Assembly (NCBI GenBank): GCA_011947345.1
Contig: JAAVTG010000254.1
Coordinates: 62,001-126,000 of the forward strand
Length of the DNA stretch: 64,000 bases
Source of the DNA: Phytophthora quininea
Taxonomy: Eukaryota > Oomycota > Peronosporomycetes > Peronosporales > Peronosporaceae
Direction of reading: 5' to 3'
Both the position numbers and the translations under genes were made by a program. Every line of letters starts with the position of its first letter. The stretch's first letter is position 1. The notes below the pieces were generated by a model. It ran no database searches, was not told the origin of the DNA, and was given only the letters and a program-made list of their open reading frames with translations. Positions 20,421 through 31,188 of this stretch are shown here, piece after piece.

Positions 20421-20988
20421 AATACATCCTGTAGTAGGTCGAGGATTCCAAGACACACTGAACACCAACGTGGGAGCTGGAACTCCCAAAGCACCAACAT
20501 ATACTATGATAGCTGCTTAGGTCTCTTGCGGGTGAATCCCAAACTGCGGACGAGAGTCTCCTCGAGGCCTCCCGTACCACAAACTCTTTCCCCATCTGTG
20601 CCGTTCCCAAACACGCAAGACACTGTTTGGGAGCTGGAACTCCCGCAAAGACCAAGGTGTATTGATCTTAATGCAAAAGCAATTGTGATTCCTAACTGGT
20701 ATGCTCTCGCCTGCCTCCAGGCAGTCCAGGAGAGCATCCCGTGGCGTAAGCCAAAGCTTCTGCTCCGTGCTGAAGCCGGGTCCAGATAGCAGCCAGGATC
20801 TGCTTATCTGTTGAAAGTATTGGTTCTGCTAGCCAAGCTCCAGTTGCATGTGGGAAGCTGACTCCTATTCAAGCCCGCAATCATGCTTGCCGTGGCGTCG
20901 CCACACCATCATCGCGTCTTATCTGCCCATCTGGGCAGTCCAGGAAGATGACAGGCGAAGCTTGAGCAACTGGGCGCAGCCTACTACA
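20421..20988. other. Repeat-rich intergenic stretch
   Basis: No gene seen. GGGAGCTGGAACTCCC occurs twice (about 20470 and 20630), with similar flanks (AACACCAACG.., CAAAG.ACC). Around 20700-20750 are nested self-complementary segments (TGCTCTC...GAGAGCA enclosing CTGCCTCCAGGCAG). GGCAGTCCAGGA recurs near 20720 and 20935. Probably decayed mobile DNA. Confidence 0.4.
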
Positions 20989-21016
20989 CTCCACTGATAT
21001 AATTTACTAGCCGAGC

Positions 21017-21035
21017 GCCGCCGCTACGCGGCGGT
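21017..21035 (-). repeat. Helitron 3' terminal hairpin
   Basis: GCCGCC-GCTAC-GCGGCGG-type palindrome just inside the CTAG end, the standard Helitron termination structure. Confidence 0.8.
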
Positions 21036-21289
21036 GGGTTATGGTTGGATGCAGCTGTGTGGACCGCCCGCCTCCGCTACGCTTCGGCGGGATGATGTAG
21101 CTTTTACACGAACTACTAAGTAGTGCAATCTAAAACATACAGGCTTATAAAACGTGTCATGAAAATTGCCAAGTGCCATTTGTCCAACATAAAGCTAGGT
21201 TCTAGTTCGTAGTGGCAAGCTACTACATCTAGCCTAGCAATACACCTCAACTCCTAATCAAAAATCTGCGTGTACACGATGTTTCTCGT

Positions 21290-22102
21290 GTACACTCTTC
21301 CGTCCGGGTCTACGAACTCTGGATACTCAATCAACGCCTTGAACTTGCTTCGGGATGTCACGCGAGACAACGCCACATACAACTGGCCATGCGAAAAGCA
21401 CGGGAAGCCAAGTACAGCCCCAAGTTTAACACCGTCTGACCTTGGGCCTTGTTAATCGTCATGGCGAATGCTGGTTGCACGGGGAACTGCTTTCGTCGAA
21501 GCCGGAAGGGGAAATCGGAGCTGTCGTCGTCGCTCACGAACATAATTCTCGGGATGAGTAGTTCGTTCTCCAGTCATAATTGCTGCTCTGATGACGTGGT
21601 CCTTCAAGTCGACGATTCGCAGACGCATCCCGTTGCACAGTCCAAGATCCAAGTTCAGATTTCTCATCATCATGATGGGGATGCCCTACTTGAGCAGTAG
21701 TCTGTGAGGTGGAATCCCGTTCATGTTCACCGAGTGGAGGAACTCCTGCTCGAAAAACGTTTCGTCATCATCCTCCACCGAGTCCACCGACAAATACTCC
21801 CGCGCTGTCTCCGGAAGTCGAGCTGCGACTGCCTCATTGATTCTCCGTACCGTCTCATTCGTAGTCGTCAAAATCGTCTGGCTGGCAAAATATTCATCCG
21901 TCGCAACCTCCGGATTGGCAACGCCGGCATACATTGCGTCAATGATGCGGGTCATACCCCTTGGTATTGCCCCTGGAGCTATTTCCTCGTCCTCGTCGTC
22001 TTCTACAGGAGGATTCGGGATCAGCATATCAGCAGGAATCTTGATGTAATCATTGCCAAGATCAGCACGTTTTTCGTGTCGAACCTCTCCAACGGCAAGC
22101 AA
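21290..22102 (-). pseudogene. Helitron Pif1-like helicase, C-terminal part
   Basis: Minus-strand segments in three frames give the end of a RepHel helicase: DLGNDYIKIPADM, ILTTTNETVRRINEAV, EYLSVDS, NGIPPHRLLLK, then NLNLDLGLCNGMRL and QFPVQPAFAMTINKAQGQT (helicase motif VI region), YLASRAF. The nuclease domain and the N-terminal helicase motifs are missing. Several frameshifts. Confidence 0.8.
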
Positions 22103-22539
22103 AAATCAGAGAAAGAGAGGATATCCTCATCGTTTGGCTTCTCGCACGGGCGGGCCAACGGACGACTATCACCTGGAACGACCACGATCGTCATCACGGT
22201 CCTATCTGAGCTTTACGCTGTTGCCCGTTTTACCAGTTTTTACATCGATACACAATATGACACAAATTTAACCCAATTGAAAATGCGTGTATTGGTGTTG
22301 GTTATTTACAGCCAATAGGCTACGCCTGGTGGTAGCGACGGCGACGCGCGGTCTGTCGCTGGCGGAGTCGGCGGCGTCGACGACGGTGGCGAGCTTCGCG
22401 AGGTGGTAGTGGCGGCGGCAGCGGCGGCGGGCCGATGGTGACCGCCACCAGGGCCATGGTCTCCTGCCGCCGGTCCAATCGTGGCAGCGGCTGCTCGGCG
22501 GCGGTGCTGTGCCAGAAGCGGCGCTGGCCGTCGCACGCC

Positions 22540-22708
22540 CGTCACCGCCGCGATGCGCTCCTGGCGCGTGGCCTCTCGAAGGCATGCCACTCGAGGAGCT
22601 CCTCGCAGCAAACGCAGCGGAGGCACTGGTGGCCAGGCCGTCGAGGTCGAGCGGCGCACGCGTCACCTCGGCAGAGCAGCGAGCGCAGGTAACGTTCCCA
22701 CGCTCCAT
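22540..22708 (-). other. Possible Helitron protein N-terminus
   Basis: Minus-strand codons show a cysteine pattern (QCLRCVCCEELLEWHAF) like the zinc-binding start of Helitron proteins, within very GC-rich sequence (22290-22700). Frame changes prevent a continuous product. Confidence 0.3.
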
Positions 22709-23049
22709 CGTTTTTGGTTTTTGTTGTGTGTGGACTATGTATGTAGGGGGCTACTATCGACCTCTTCATTAAGTATTTGGTGTGGATCACATTACTATTG
22801 GTGTGGACCACCCTACTATTGGTGTGGTCCACTTTCTCGGGCCGCCTTCGCTCCGCTCGGCAGCGATTGGCCGAAACTCTTTTCGGCGAATGGGCGCCGC
22901 CGTCGCTGGCGCTCGGCAGCCAATGGCAGCGCCGGATCTTGTCCATCGAAACTCGGCGACAGACCGACCGACGGACAAACGGACAGACAGCAAGTCTCTA
23001 GTAGTAGTCTAAGATTTTCAAGAAAATTATCCAGATTACTTATATAGCT

Positions 23050-23361
23050 ATGAAACAACATAGTACATTAACTTTTGGTAAACACAACTCGAAGACTATT
23101 CAAGAGGTATATGCTACCGATCTAGGATACTGTTATTGGTTACCCCATCAAAAGGATTTATCCAAGACAACATCGATATTGGCACTTGCCTGGACGAGAA
23201 GTTCGGCGATGCTTCATTCAACATTTGGAAAGTACCGGCATAAGACTATTAAACATATTGAAGCCATTGATCCTTCATACCTCGAATGGTTGAGTATCAA
23301 TGATTTCATTCAGGCTAATATGTCAAAGTCAAAGGCACCAGTCGATGTACTTCTCTGTTGA
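23050..23361 (+). CDS. Protein with two FGKY (ExoX C-terminal/DUF3820-like) repeats
   Basis: A 103-aa ORF with two tandem ~30-aa modules: LTFGKHNSKTIQEVYATDLGY-YWL and STFGKYRHKTIKHIEAIDPSYLEWL. The pattern FGKY-K-I---DP-YL-WL is that of the exodeoxyribonuclease X-like C-terminal domain, frequent in phages and large DNA viruses. No nuclease domain is present, so its role is unclear. The duplicate copy at 41017 is broken. It lies at the left edge of the duplicated segment, and in copy B directly beside the putative viral block, so a viral origin is possible. Confidence 0.55.
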   Translation: MKQHSTLTFGKHNSKTIQEVYATDLGYCYWLPHQKDLSKTTSILALAWTRSSAMLHSTFGKYRHKTIKHIEAIDPSYLEWLSINDFIQANMSKSKAPVDVLLC

Positions 23362-23559
23362 TTATTTTTATGTTATCAATATATTGCTCCTTTATCTGTG
23401 GGCTTTGAAGAACGTTTTGGGGTATATTGATACACTTAGAAATGTTACTTTTCAAATTAGGCTATAGTTACCCTGTAGGTGTTATGTTCCTTGTATAGCA
23501 AAATATTGTAGTCAGAACCTGGAGTTCATTGTATATTACAGAAAACAAAAAAACGTTCT

Positions 23560-25412
23560 GTCATCCGTCCCTGTCTTACTACTGACGGAGGTTCGGTAAA
23601 GTGTTTGCTGTGTCCCTCTGACTCCGCGCAATGTTGGAGTAGCTGCGCGCATACGACAATCCAAAATCACCTGAGAAAGAAGCACCCTCAAGAATATAGT
23701 GGAGAGGAGATAGTTGCGGGACCCCGCCAAACGGTTTTGACGAATTACCAAGGATTTGACCGTTTTGTTAACCAGCGGGATTTGGACAAGACTGTGGTGG
23801 ACGCTGAACTGGTGGCACTACTCGTGCGAAACGCTCGTACACTGAATCTAGTAGAGAAGAACGAGTTTCGAGTGTTCAGCAAATCTTTGCACCCAGAATA
23901 CCCCCAGGAAGACCATCCAGAAGCGCATCCTGGACAGGCGGAGCTGCGAGAAAGCATTGGCGCGGCGGGCCAGTCTTCGTAATGTCGATGGCTGCAGTAT
24001 AGCGATCACGACAGACATGTGGACTTCAGCGGCTCAAAAAGACGATATGGTGATGTCATTGGTTCGAAGAGGACTGGATCATCATCGGTGATGTTAGGGT
24101 TTACTCACGTGGAGTACCCTCATTCTGGCTCTCGCCTCGCTCAACACCACATGGATAAAGTGAGAGCTATGGATGGCTACCTCTCCTCAAGATTCTGAGC
24201 GGTTACGACTGGTAATGCAACGAAAAAGGCGCTATGGTTGAGGCAGTAAACGAAGCGCTGGGTAAAGAAATAGCGGCGAATGGACATCCGTAGCTGTGCC
24301 ACATAATCCGCTCAAGGTCGTGCAGGTGCGCTGCTTGGCTCACGTCCTCTATCTCGCTGTCAAGGAAGGGATAAAACGGTGCCCTCTCTGGAAAACAGCA
24401 GCAACATCATTCGCGATGTACTGAAGAAAATTAGTGAGTCCCCCTCTCTGCTGGAGGCTCTCCAAGAAGTCTGTAAGTCGGTCAACGTGGCGTTTGTATC
24501 GCTAGAACTCGACTGCATGACACGGTGGAATAGTACTCTTACAATTCTTTCGTCTGTGCGGACGCTGCGAGTTGCTATCGAAGAGTTACAGCGGCGGATC
24601 CGCTGCAAGCACGAAGGCTACTAGGACTTTTGGATTTATGCGCGTGATCGTCTTGCGGCGCCCATTTCCGAGGTGATATGCGGCTATGTGATGGAGCTGA
24701 TCACGTTCTCGAGGCCAATCAAGGGTGTGACAACAATGCTGTCTGGGAAGAGCTACCCGACATTTGGTGTGGCACTTGTGTGTTTTACTTCGTCTGGCAG
24801 CATGCTGTGAAAATGAGGAAAACTGCAGTGTCTTGGTATACCCAAGACTTTGCTCGTGCTTTCAAGCACAAACTGGACGAATACCCTCTACATGTACGAA
24901 CAAATGAAGCAATTATTGCTGCTGTCCTAGAACCTCGGTCAAAAGGATACCTAACCAAGATAGGGCTGGATATTGCGGCTGCCAAGCGGCTTATAGAAGC
25001 AAAGTATGGGTCTCACTACCAAGAAGAGTACTTACTTAGAGAGGCCACTGCGATTGTACTGGAGCCAACACAAGAACAAACGGAAGAAGTAGCAGACGCA
25101 GAAGTTTTACACTCATTGATTGATGAGCATCTTGCGATGGAATCCCCTGAAAACGATGACGGCAATTCGTTTGCAAGCGAACTCAATAGATGTCTTGATC
25201 ATAAAGACAAGGCAATGACCTTGAAGACGGCAAGTAGAGCGCTGTGTCATTAGATGCGGAACGAGGCAACGTCATACCCTCGTATTCAGATGATGGGCCG
25301 CGATTTTCTAGCAGTGACGGTGACATCCGTACCAAGCGAGCAAACGTTTTCGGTGTCGGGAACGACTATCACTAAGCGACACAGGATGTCGTCACTGCCA
25401 TCTTGGAAATAA
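23560..25412 (+). pseudogene. hAT-family transposase, decayed (copy A)
   Basis: Order of remnants: BED zinc finger (CLLCPSD ... HLRKKH) at 23595-23680; TTDMWTSAAQKDDMVM; VRCLAHVLYLAVKEGIK at about 24330; LDCMTRWNSTL at about 24510; the open stretch 24678-25253; and the C-terminal dimerisation motif YPRIQMMGRDFLAV ... PSEQTFSVSGTTITKR ending in TAA at 25412. At least five frame changes or stops. No terminal inverted repeats or 8-bp duplication recognised. Confidence 0.8.
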
Positions 25413-26170
25413 TATTATTTCTCGTGTTTAACACCACTAAAGGAAATGTTCACGCTGAGCGTGTAGATACTTGTTGGTACCCGCAAAACTCGTGCGACAC
25501 CACAGCAATAATTTTCATTCTACATTCGCACGAACATATCCGGAGTAAAAGGCTAAGCGCGATGGTACAAATGAAACACTCATTGTAAGTGCCAGCCTAA
25601 ATCTTGTTGTGCCGGCCTCAGCAACTCAAACAAATAGCCTCGATGAGCCAGGTGTGCTACGTCTCGGTATTAAGATTCATTATTCGATCAGCAAGCACGT
25701 CGCCCGAGCGGAGCTAGATGAGAGCATCTGCTGCGTCCGTATCGTGCTGCAGCGTCAGCTAAGTTGGTCGCCGAACCATAATTCTACAAATTTGATGCCA
25801 GCCCAGCAACTCGAAGCTATCAAATAAATTTTGCCATCATCCGAAGATCCCAGTGTCCAGGATTGCTCGCACTAACACAAGGTAGATCCCCATTCAAAAG
25901 CACGGTATCTGAAAGCCAAGATCCCAGTCACCGCGTGGAACAGTAGCAGACGAAAGTCTTGGACACACATGGAGCGCCGTCGTTGCCGATAATTTCCTCG
26001 TTGAGAACACCAAAATCGCGGACGTTATGTTGCTGGCTACGGGTGCGAGTCCAATCCCCGCGCGAGCAACGTGTGGCTCCTCACCTCGAACTCTGTGCAA
26101 CCCTAGGTGAGCTACCCAGACTTAGTGCGCCGGTGTGTGTGTTGTTTTTGCGTAGGCGACAACGCAGGTC
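25413..26170. other. Between hAT relic and symporter relic
   Basis: No complete gene. A short coding-like stretch near 25970-26100 is better preserved in copy B (43831-44067, VVVDNFLVEKTKIADVM) and leads into the symporter remnant, so it may be its N-terminal region. Confidence 0.35.
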
Positions 26171-26852
26171 ATGCTTGGCAATGTTGCAGGTTTGCTGCTG
26201 AGTGTATTGCTGGCGAACTCGACGTCTCATCCTACGTCAGCAACCTAGTGAACCTTCCTGGTGAAGAGCTTTTGTAGGTGCTCATGTGCTTCGTCATCCC
26301 AGTGTTGTTCACGAGCTCGTCCACGGCGGTGGCTGACATCGTGCTGCTCGGCAAGGTGTCAATTGTCGAAACCCACATGGTCTCATATTCACGGATTTTT
26401 GCTGCTGGGGTCGATTCTGGGACTTGCTATACCCATGCTGCTCTAAAAACCAACCCACATGGCAAAAGTCATACGAGCGAGAAGACCGCAGTGCTGTTCA
26501 ATGTCACGTGCGATAACGACGCTTTTTGACATACAACTCGACCGGTGTAGCAACTTGTTCATCTACCGTTGCTACTGACACGACGCGTTTTCAGCTATAT
26601 GGTCCGCCGGGGTTGTTTGCCACGGACAGTATGACCAGCGACGCCACCACGGTACCCAGGAAAGTCATAGACATGTTGAACCAACTTATCCCCTCCAACA
26701 TCTTTTGGGCTTCAAGAAAGCGCCATGCTAACTTACACCCCAGCCTCATTCAATTCGTGGTCATCATTCGCTGCACGATCCACCAGAACGGATCGGCGGA
26801 CTACTTCCCGTGCGCCATTGTTTTCTTGGTGTTGACAGCTGAAAAAACGTGA
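26171..26852 (+). pseudogene. Na+:dicarboxylate/amino-acid symporter (DAACS/EAAT type) relic, copy A
   Basis: Translated pieces follow the transporter's order: MLGNVAGLLLSVLLANS (helix 1), NLPGELF...LMCFVIPVLFTSSSTAVADIVLLGK (helices 2-3, the PGELF/ALKM-type signature), LLLGSILGLAIPMLL (a later helix), then VIDMLNQLIPSNIF and a poorly kept helix to AEKT. Stops and frame changes between every piece exclude function. Membrane glutamate/dicarboxylate carriers of this family have 8 helices plus re-entrant loops; only the first half or so is here. Confidence 0.55.
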
Positions 26853-27334
26853 AGTTGGGCTGTGTCCAGCTCGTTCTCGTCCTGATCTTGTTGGTGTTAC
26901 GCTCGAAGGTTATCGTCCCAATACCTACCAAATGCAAGCGTCGTCATGATTTACTCCATTTGGGCAATGATTTCCCCAACACACAATTTCTGGCGAGTTT
27001 CTGCCACACGATATTTCGTGAACGTCAATGAAGGCAGCTGCGTGGCTCAGATTCTTTCGGAGCAAGTGGAGGAAGAGGATGTCGCTGAGTTCGAGACATT
27101 GCAGTCTTGGCAATAAATTATTGCTGGCCACGCCCTGGTTCGTAGAAATCCGTTTGGTTGGTTTGGAAATGAGTACATGAATCATACCAGCTTTGCAGAC
27201 GCGCCGCCTTGTCTTGCTAGAATAAACCCTCCTGCACATCCATCAAAAGTCGCTACGCTGCCAGCTTCGCATTGATACTTTCAGTCATTCCCTGAGTCTG
27301 TTCATGTTGGCCTGAATTCGGTGATGGGGATGTG
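26853..27334. other. Coding-like debris, unassigned
   Basis: From about 26938 to 27116 the plus strand reads openly to a TAA (ISPTHNFWRVSATRYFV ... LSEQVEEEDVAEFETLQSW). It may be the tail of the symporter relic, but no motif supports that. Confidence 0.25.
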
Positions 27335-28364
27335 TTAAACGCCGTACAATGACACCAAGCCATCGCTCAAGCAAATGTTGCTGCATTTTATTTTCCGCAT
27401 CGCTCGAGCCATATCATGCAACAGGGTGACCGATTTATAAACCGACTTGAGCTGCACCAGCTCCGTGAGGTCGCCAAGTCGAAAGCCTTTGGCCTCACCA
27501 CGAGCTGTGCCGCGGTTCATCGTGTTGCCATTCCGCAGAATGACCAGCAACAATATCTTGAGCTCAGTATTTTGCTCGATGTCGTAGCTCGCCGTACGAA
27601 TTTTGTTGACTTTGGTATGCAAGTCCCGAACTAAAGCGGGGAGTTGGTGCTTGGTGTCGAGCAGACAACCGCTGCTTTAGTCGCGGCACTGTGATGCGTT
27701 CCTTTAGCACCAATTCTGCGCTGTTGAGAGTGGTCGGGTCTCCGTTAAACCCCAGGATCGCTGCGATCTCTTCTTCTGTAGACAAAATCTTGATTAAACA
27801 TTGGGCTCGCTCGATCGTCAACACTTCCGATTCCATCTTCATGATCGCTACCCGTAACGCGGTATTGCTCATCCGGAACTGCTTGGCAATGATGGAAATG
27901 TTATTGGATCTGACACGGTCGGTGAGGAAAACAATACGTGGCGACCCCAAAGGTGAACCAGGACCGGCAGCAGCTGATCCAATTATACCACCTCGTCGAG
28001 TGCCAGTGCTCGATCCACCCGGAGCTGGCGTTGGGAATTCCGTCTCCAATAATTCCAACTCGCTGTCCGTCAACATCACAAAGTCTTGGCTGCTCTAATT
28101 GCTTTGATCCTTCTCCAGTTCCTCACAAATCCCAGCTGCAATCGTCTCATCTTTGAGCTGTTGCCAGTAGAAGGTTTGAGATTTAGTCTTGATAACAGGC
28201 TTGATCGCAATCGATAAATGTGCCCTTCTTGCTGCTGTTGTGGATGCAGGAGCTGCTGGTTGAGCTACGCGAGTAGAATTTGGTACAAATGCATCGGGAG
28301 TGTCCAGTAAATCGGCTTGAAGGCCTGACATCCCCATCTTAGACTTGAAACTTTCAACTGGCAC
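27335..28364 (-). pseudogene. Formin FH2-domain relic (copy A)
   Basis: Minus-strand pieces in order: KPVIKTKSQTFYWQQLKDE ... ICEELEKD (FH2 start), LTDSELELLETEFP, FLTDRVRSNNISIIAKQFRM, EEEIAAILGFNGD, ELVLKERITVPRLKQRL, EQNTELKILLLVILRNGNTMN, AKGFRLGDLTELVQLK. That is about two thirds of an actin-nucleating FH2 domain (lasso, linker, knob; the GN-MN motif is present). Frame changes near 28090 and 27600 and a substitution-rich end make it non-functional. A shorter copy lies at 44560-45280. Confidence 0.75.
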
Positions 28365-28835
28365 CTGTAACAGGTACTCAACAGTTACTTACGGTTTTGG
28401 CTAGAATTATACTTATTAGAACATTTTAGTAAATATGCAGAGTAGGGTAGTCCATGGGAGCAAAGCTCTCAACTGCCCGAACTGCGAGGGCGGCAACCTC
28501 ATCACTTTCCAATTTGGCCGCCCTCTCAAAGACCTCGCCTGCTTCCTTCATTTTCGATATACCAAGCATGCTGCAGTGAGGGATTGAGTTCTTGTGGACT
28601 ATCGCCCAGAACGTCACCGCTTCGTGCTAGACACCAGGAACTCCTTCTCCTCCCAAACTCGGTCCCATGTGGGGTCACTTTGCATCCGAGAAGGGGATCC
28701 TCCGAAGAGGCGCCGAAACAGATCTTGGTTCTGAGTGTGCTGAAGAAAGCCGATTGCAAAGAGAAGAAGGCCACTTTCGCTTTCGTCACCAACAACCAAC
28801 AACAAAGTCCCTGAATCGAGTTTCCAGCACACAAG
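28365..28835. other. P450 upstream region, copy A
   Basis: A minus-strand ORF 28426-28617 (MTFWAIVHKNSIPHC...KMKEAGEVFERAAKLESDEVAALAVRAVESF) is conserved in copy B (45355-45546) but has no recognised domain; it may be an exon fragment. The ~60 bp before the P450 ATG (CCAACAACCAACAACAAAGTCCCTGAATCGA) are shared by all three P450 copies. Confidence 0.35.
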
Positions 28836-29808
28836 ATGGTAGCGTTCGAGTCGCTTCCAAGCGCTTGGAGCGGTCTACCGCTTCCATCGTGGCCTGCACT
28901 GCTGTTCATCCTCATAGCAGTATTGTTATTGAACAAGATGGCGACGTTACTGCACCGCAAGCTTCGAATCGCTCGCGGCCTGTCACCACTACCTGGACCA
29001 TCGGGCGTCTTCCTTCTGGGCAATATGCCAGCCTACATCGAAAACCGCGACCGGATCTACCACTTCTTAGAGGACTTGCTGAAGCAGTACGGGGGCGCAT
29101 GAAGATGCCGTGGCACCTCTTCTTCGACGGAGCCATCTACGTAAGTATCTTCTGTCATACTCCTATCCGCACTAACTCACCGTCTCTGCTGTTCGTAGAT
29201 CACCGACCCGAAGGACGTGCAGCACATTTTGGCGACCAACTTCAGCAACTACGTCAAGCCGCAAGGATTTCTGGACGCCTTCAGTGAAATCTTCGAGCAC
29301 TCGTTCTTCGCAGTGAACCACCACCCTCAAGCTCCCGACGGTGGCGCTGGATGGCGACTGCAGAGAAAAGTAGCAGCCAAAGTCTTCACCACTGCCAACT
29401 TCCGCGTGTTTGTCGAACAAATCTTCACCAAACACGCTGCACAAACACTCGACACTGCAGCGATCGAAGCAGCAACGCCCAAGCAGAGTTTCCGCTGCGA
29501 TATGCAGGAGATCAGCGCCAGATACACGCTCCACTCCATCTTCGACGTGGCGTTTGGCTTGCCGCTGAGCGAGATCTCGAACGCAGCCAAATTCGCAGAG
29601 CACATGAACTTCGTCAATGAGCACTGCGCCCAACGACTGTTTGTCAAGCAATACTACAAGCTGCTTCGCTGGGTCATGCCAAGTGAACGACAGCTTCGAC
29701 ACAGCACCAAAGAAATCCATGCGGTAGCTGACCAAGTTCTACTGAAGCGTCTTCGAGAGTCTCCAGAGGAAATCGACATCCGGTCGGATCTGCTGTCGTT
29801 GTTCATCC
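28836..29808 (+). pseudogene. Cytochrome P450, truncated copy A
   Basis: Nearly identical to the intact P450 at 50969 up to codon ~306. Exon 1 28836-29140 lacks one base in GGGGGC(C)GCATG near 29095, ending that frame; intron 29141-29198 is conserved; exon 2 from 29199 breaks off at 29808 within LLSLFIR. The I-helix, ExxR motif and haem cysteine are all absent because ~800 bp are deleted relative to copy B (46740-47537). Non-functional. Confidence 0.85.
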
Positions 29809-29868
29809 GTGCGTAAAACTCTAGGTAATCTCCTATCGTGCGTAACGTAGAACGCGTCTTGGGGACTC

Positions 29869-30680
29869 TATCCCGGGCCGGTCTGGCCGATGACCGAGCC
29901 GTCCTCCGACCGTTCGAAGAACGGTTGCGGCCAATAGCACCTTGGCATCAGGACGGATGACAGCTGGCCTGGTATTGGCCGAAACTGATGCCAGCTGGGA
30001 AAGCCATGCACGGCGAGCTTAGCACAAAGCAGAACAACACAAAAGAGGAGAAGACGTCAGCTCAGGAAGCTCTTACTGACGGCGACCAAGGACAGCAGCT
30101 TGGAGTCATCGGGATGGAGGGCAGGAGGTACCCGGAGCTGGACGCCGACTCAGAGACGGACGGGGCGTCGTGACTAAGGAATGCATGCGCGAAGGCTGGA
30201 GGAAGGCCTGGTGGACGCGCAGCCAAGGTTGTTGGGCGCCAGGGACCAAGTACAGAACGAGTACGAGCGCGCCTAGGGAGGATGGCGTGCTGAGGATGGG
30301 CGGAAGGACAGATGCATCGCGAGGAGCGTCGGTGCGCGCGCTGGAAAGCTCCGCGAGGTGTTTGTTTTTGCTAATCGCTCTTACATTTGCTCTCAAGAGA
30401 GCAGGCGAACGACTACAGGCCGGAGAAGCAGCGGTCGCCGCCAAGGCCTTCGTTAACAGCTTCCTCAACTACTTTCTACTCTTCGCATCGACCCCATGTT
30501 CCCGTTCCGGAACGGTCTCGACCTCTCTCATCAACCGGTCTGCACGCTCAGCTACAAACCAAGCAGAAGACCCTTAACAATTTTATTTGGCTAGGGGCGC
30601 CGCGGCACGCCAATCCTCGCGCGGCCCAGCCAGCAGCGCGAAGCATACCGCCTCGATCATCCCCGGCCTGCCCCCGGACA
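29869..30680. mobile_element. 812-bp insertion with ACTC target duplication
   Basis: Copy B reads GGGGACTCATTCTGG without interruption; in copy A, ACTC (29865-29868 and 30681-30684) flanks 812 bp beginning TATCCCGGG and ending CCCGGACA. No coding domain recognised. The 4-bp duplication and near TG..CA ends suggest a degraded solo LTR; weakly inverted GC-rich ends leave a DNA element open. Confidence 0.5.
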
Positions 30681-31188
30681 ACTCACTTTGGCATTTTTCA
30701 ACGCCCCAGATACTTTGAACCGATACACCTCCCTCTTACCAGCCTCGAAGAGAATCCTTTTAACTCCAGCCCAATCGGAATGTTCTAGTCCCACATGCCT
30801 ATCGAATGAAACTCTTTCCTGTACATTGCGTTCTTGAACGTATTTCCGATATACTCGTTGCTCATCTGCAGCGCCTTAGGAATGATCCCTGCTTGGTCTG
30901 CTCGATAGCTGGTTGGGCTTCTTGGAGGCAGCTTGCACTGGTTTGGACTCTGTGGATGTCTTCTTCAGTCCATTCGAGCCACCGCCAAACACACGCCTGA
31001 TGAACGAAAGGAAATCCGCTCTCACCGGCAAAGTTATCGGTATCGACTTCTTCGAGGCTACGAAGACGTCTGGCTTCGGTCGAGGTCGAGTGTGTCATAT
31101 TTACAGTATCTTCAATGTCTGCAGGTGAGGAGAGTAATTTCAAACAGACCACCGTCCTAACAGCACGAACGAAACAAGATGGCTGCAT
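30681..31188 (-). pseudogene. RxLR effector pseudogene (family b), copy A
   Basis: Minus strand from 31188: leader MQPSCFVRAVRTVVCLKLL, an RRLR motif in a TEARRLRSLEE context, then frame changes. Its 3' end is split off by the 812-bp insertion, the last ~60 bp lying at 29809-29868. Related copies at 47530-48079 and 62837. Convergent with the P450. Confidence 0.6.

Larger units (their letters stand above)
21007..23014 (-). mobile_element. Helitron, internally deleted, complete ends
   Basis: Read on the minus strand it begins TCTTAGACTACTACTAG (at 23014) and ends with a GC-rich hairpin (21017-21035) six bases before CTAG (21007-21010), inserted between A and T. Duplicate copy B has the uninterrupted target AATTTATTTTCAAG, which confirms both borders exactly. 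Length 2008 bp. It keeps a possible N-terminal cysteine motif and the C-terminal helicase but no room for the HUH replication domain, so it is non-autonomous. Confidence 0.92.
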
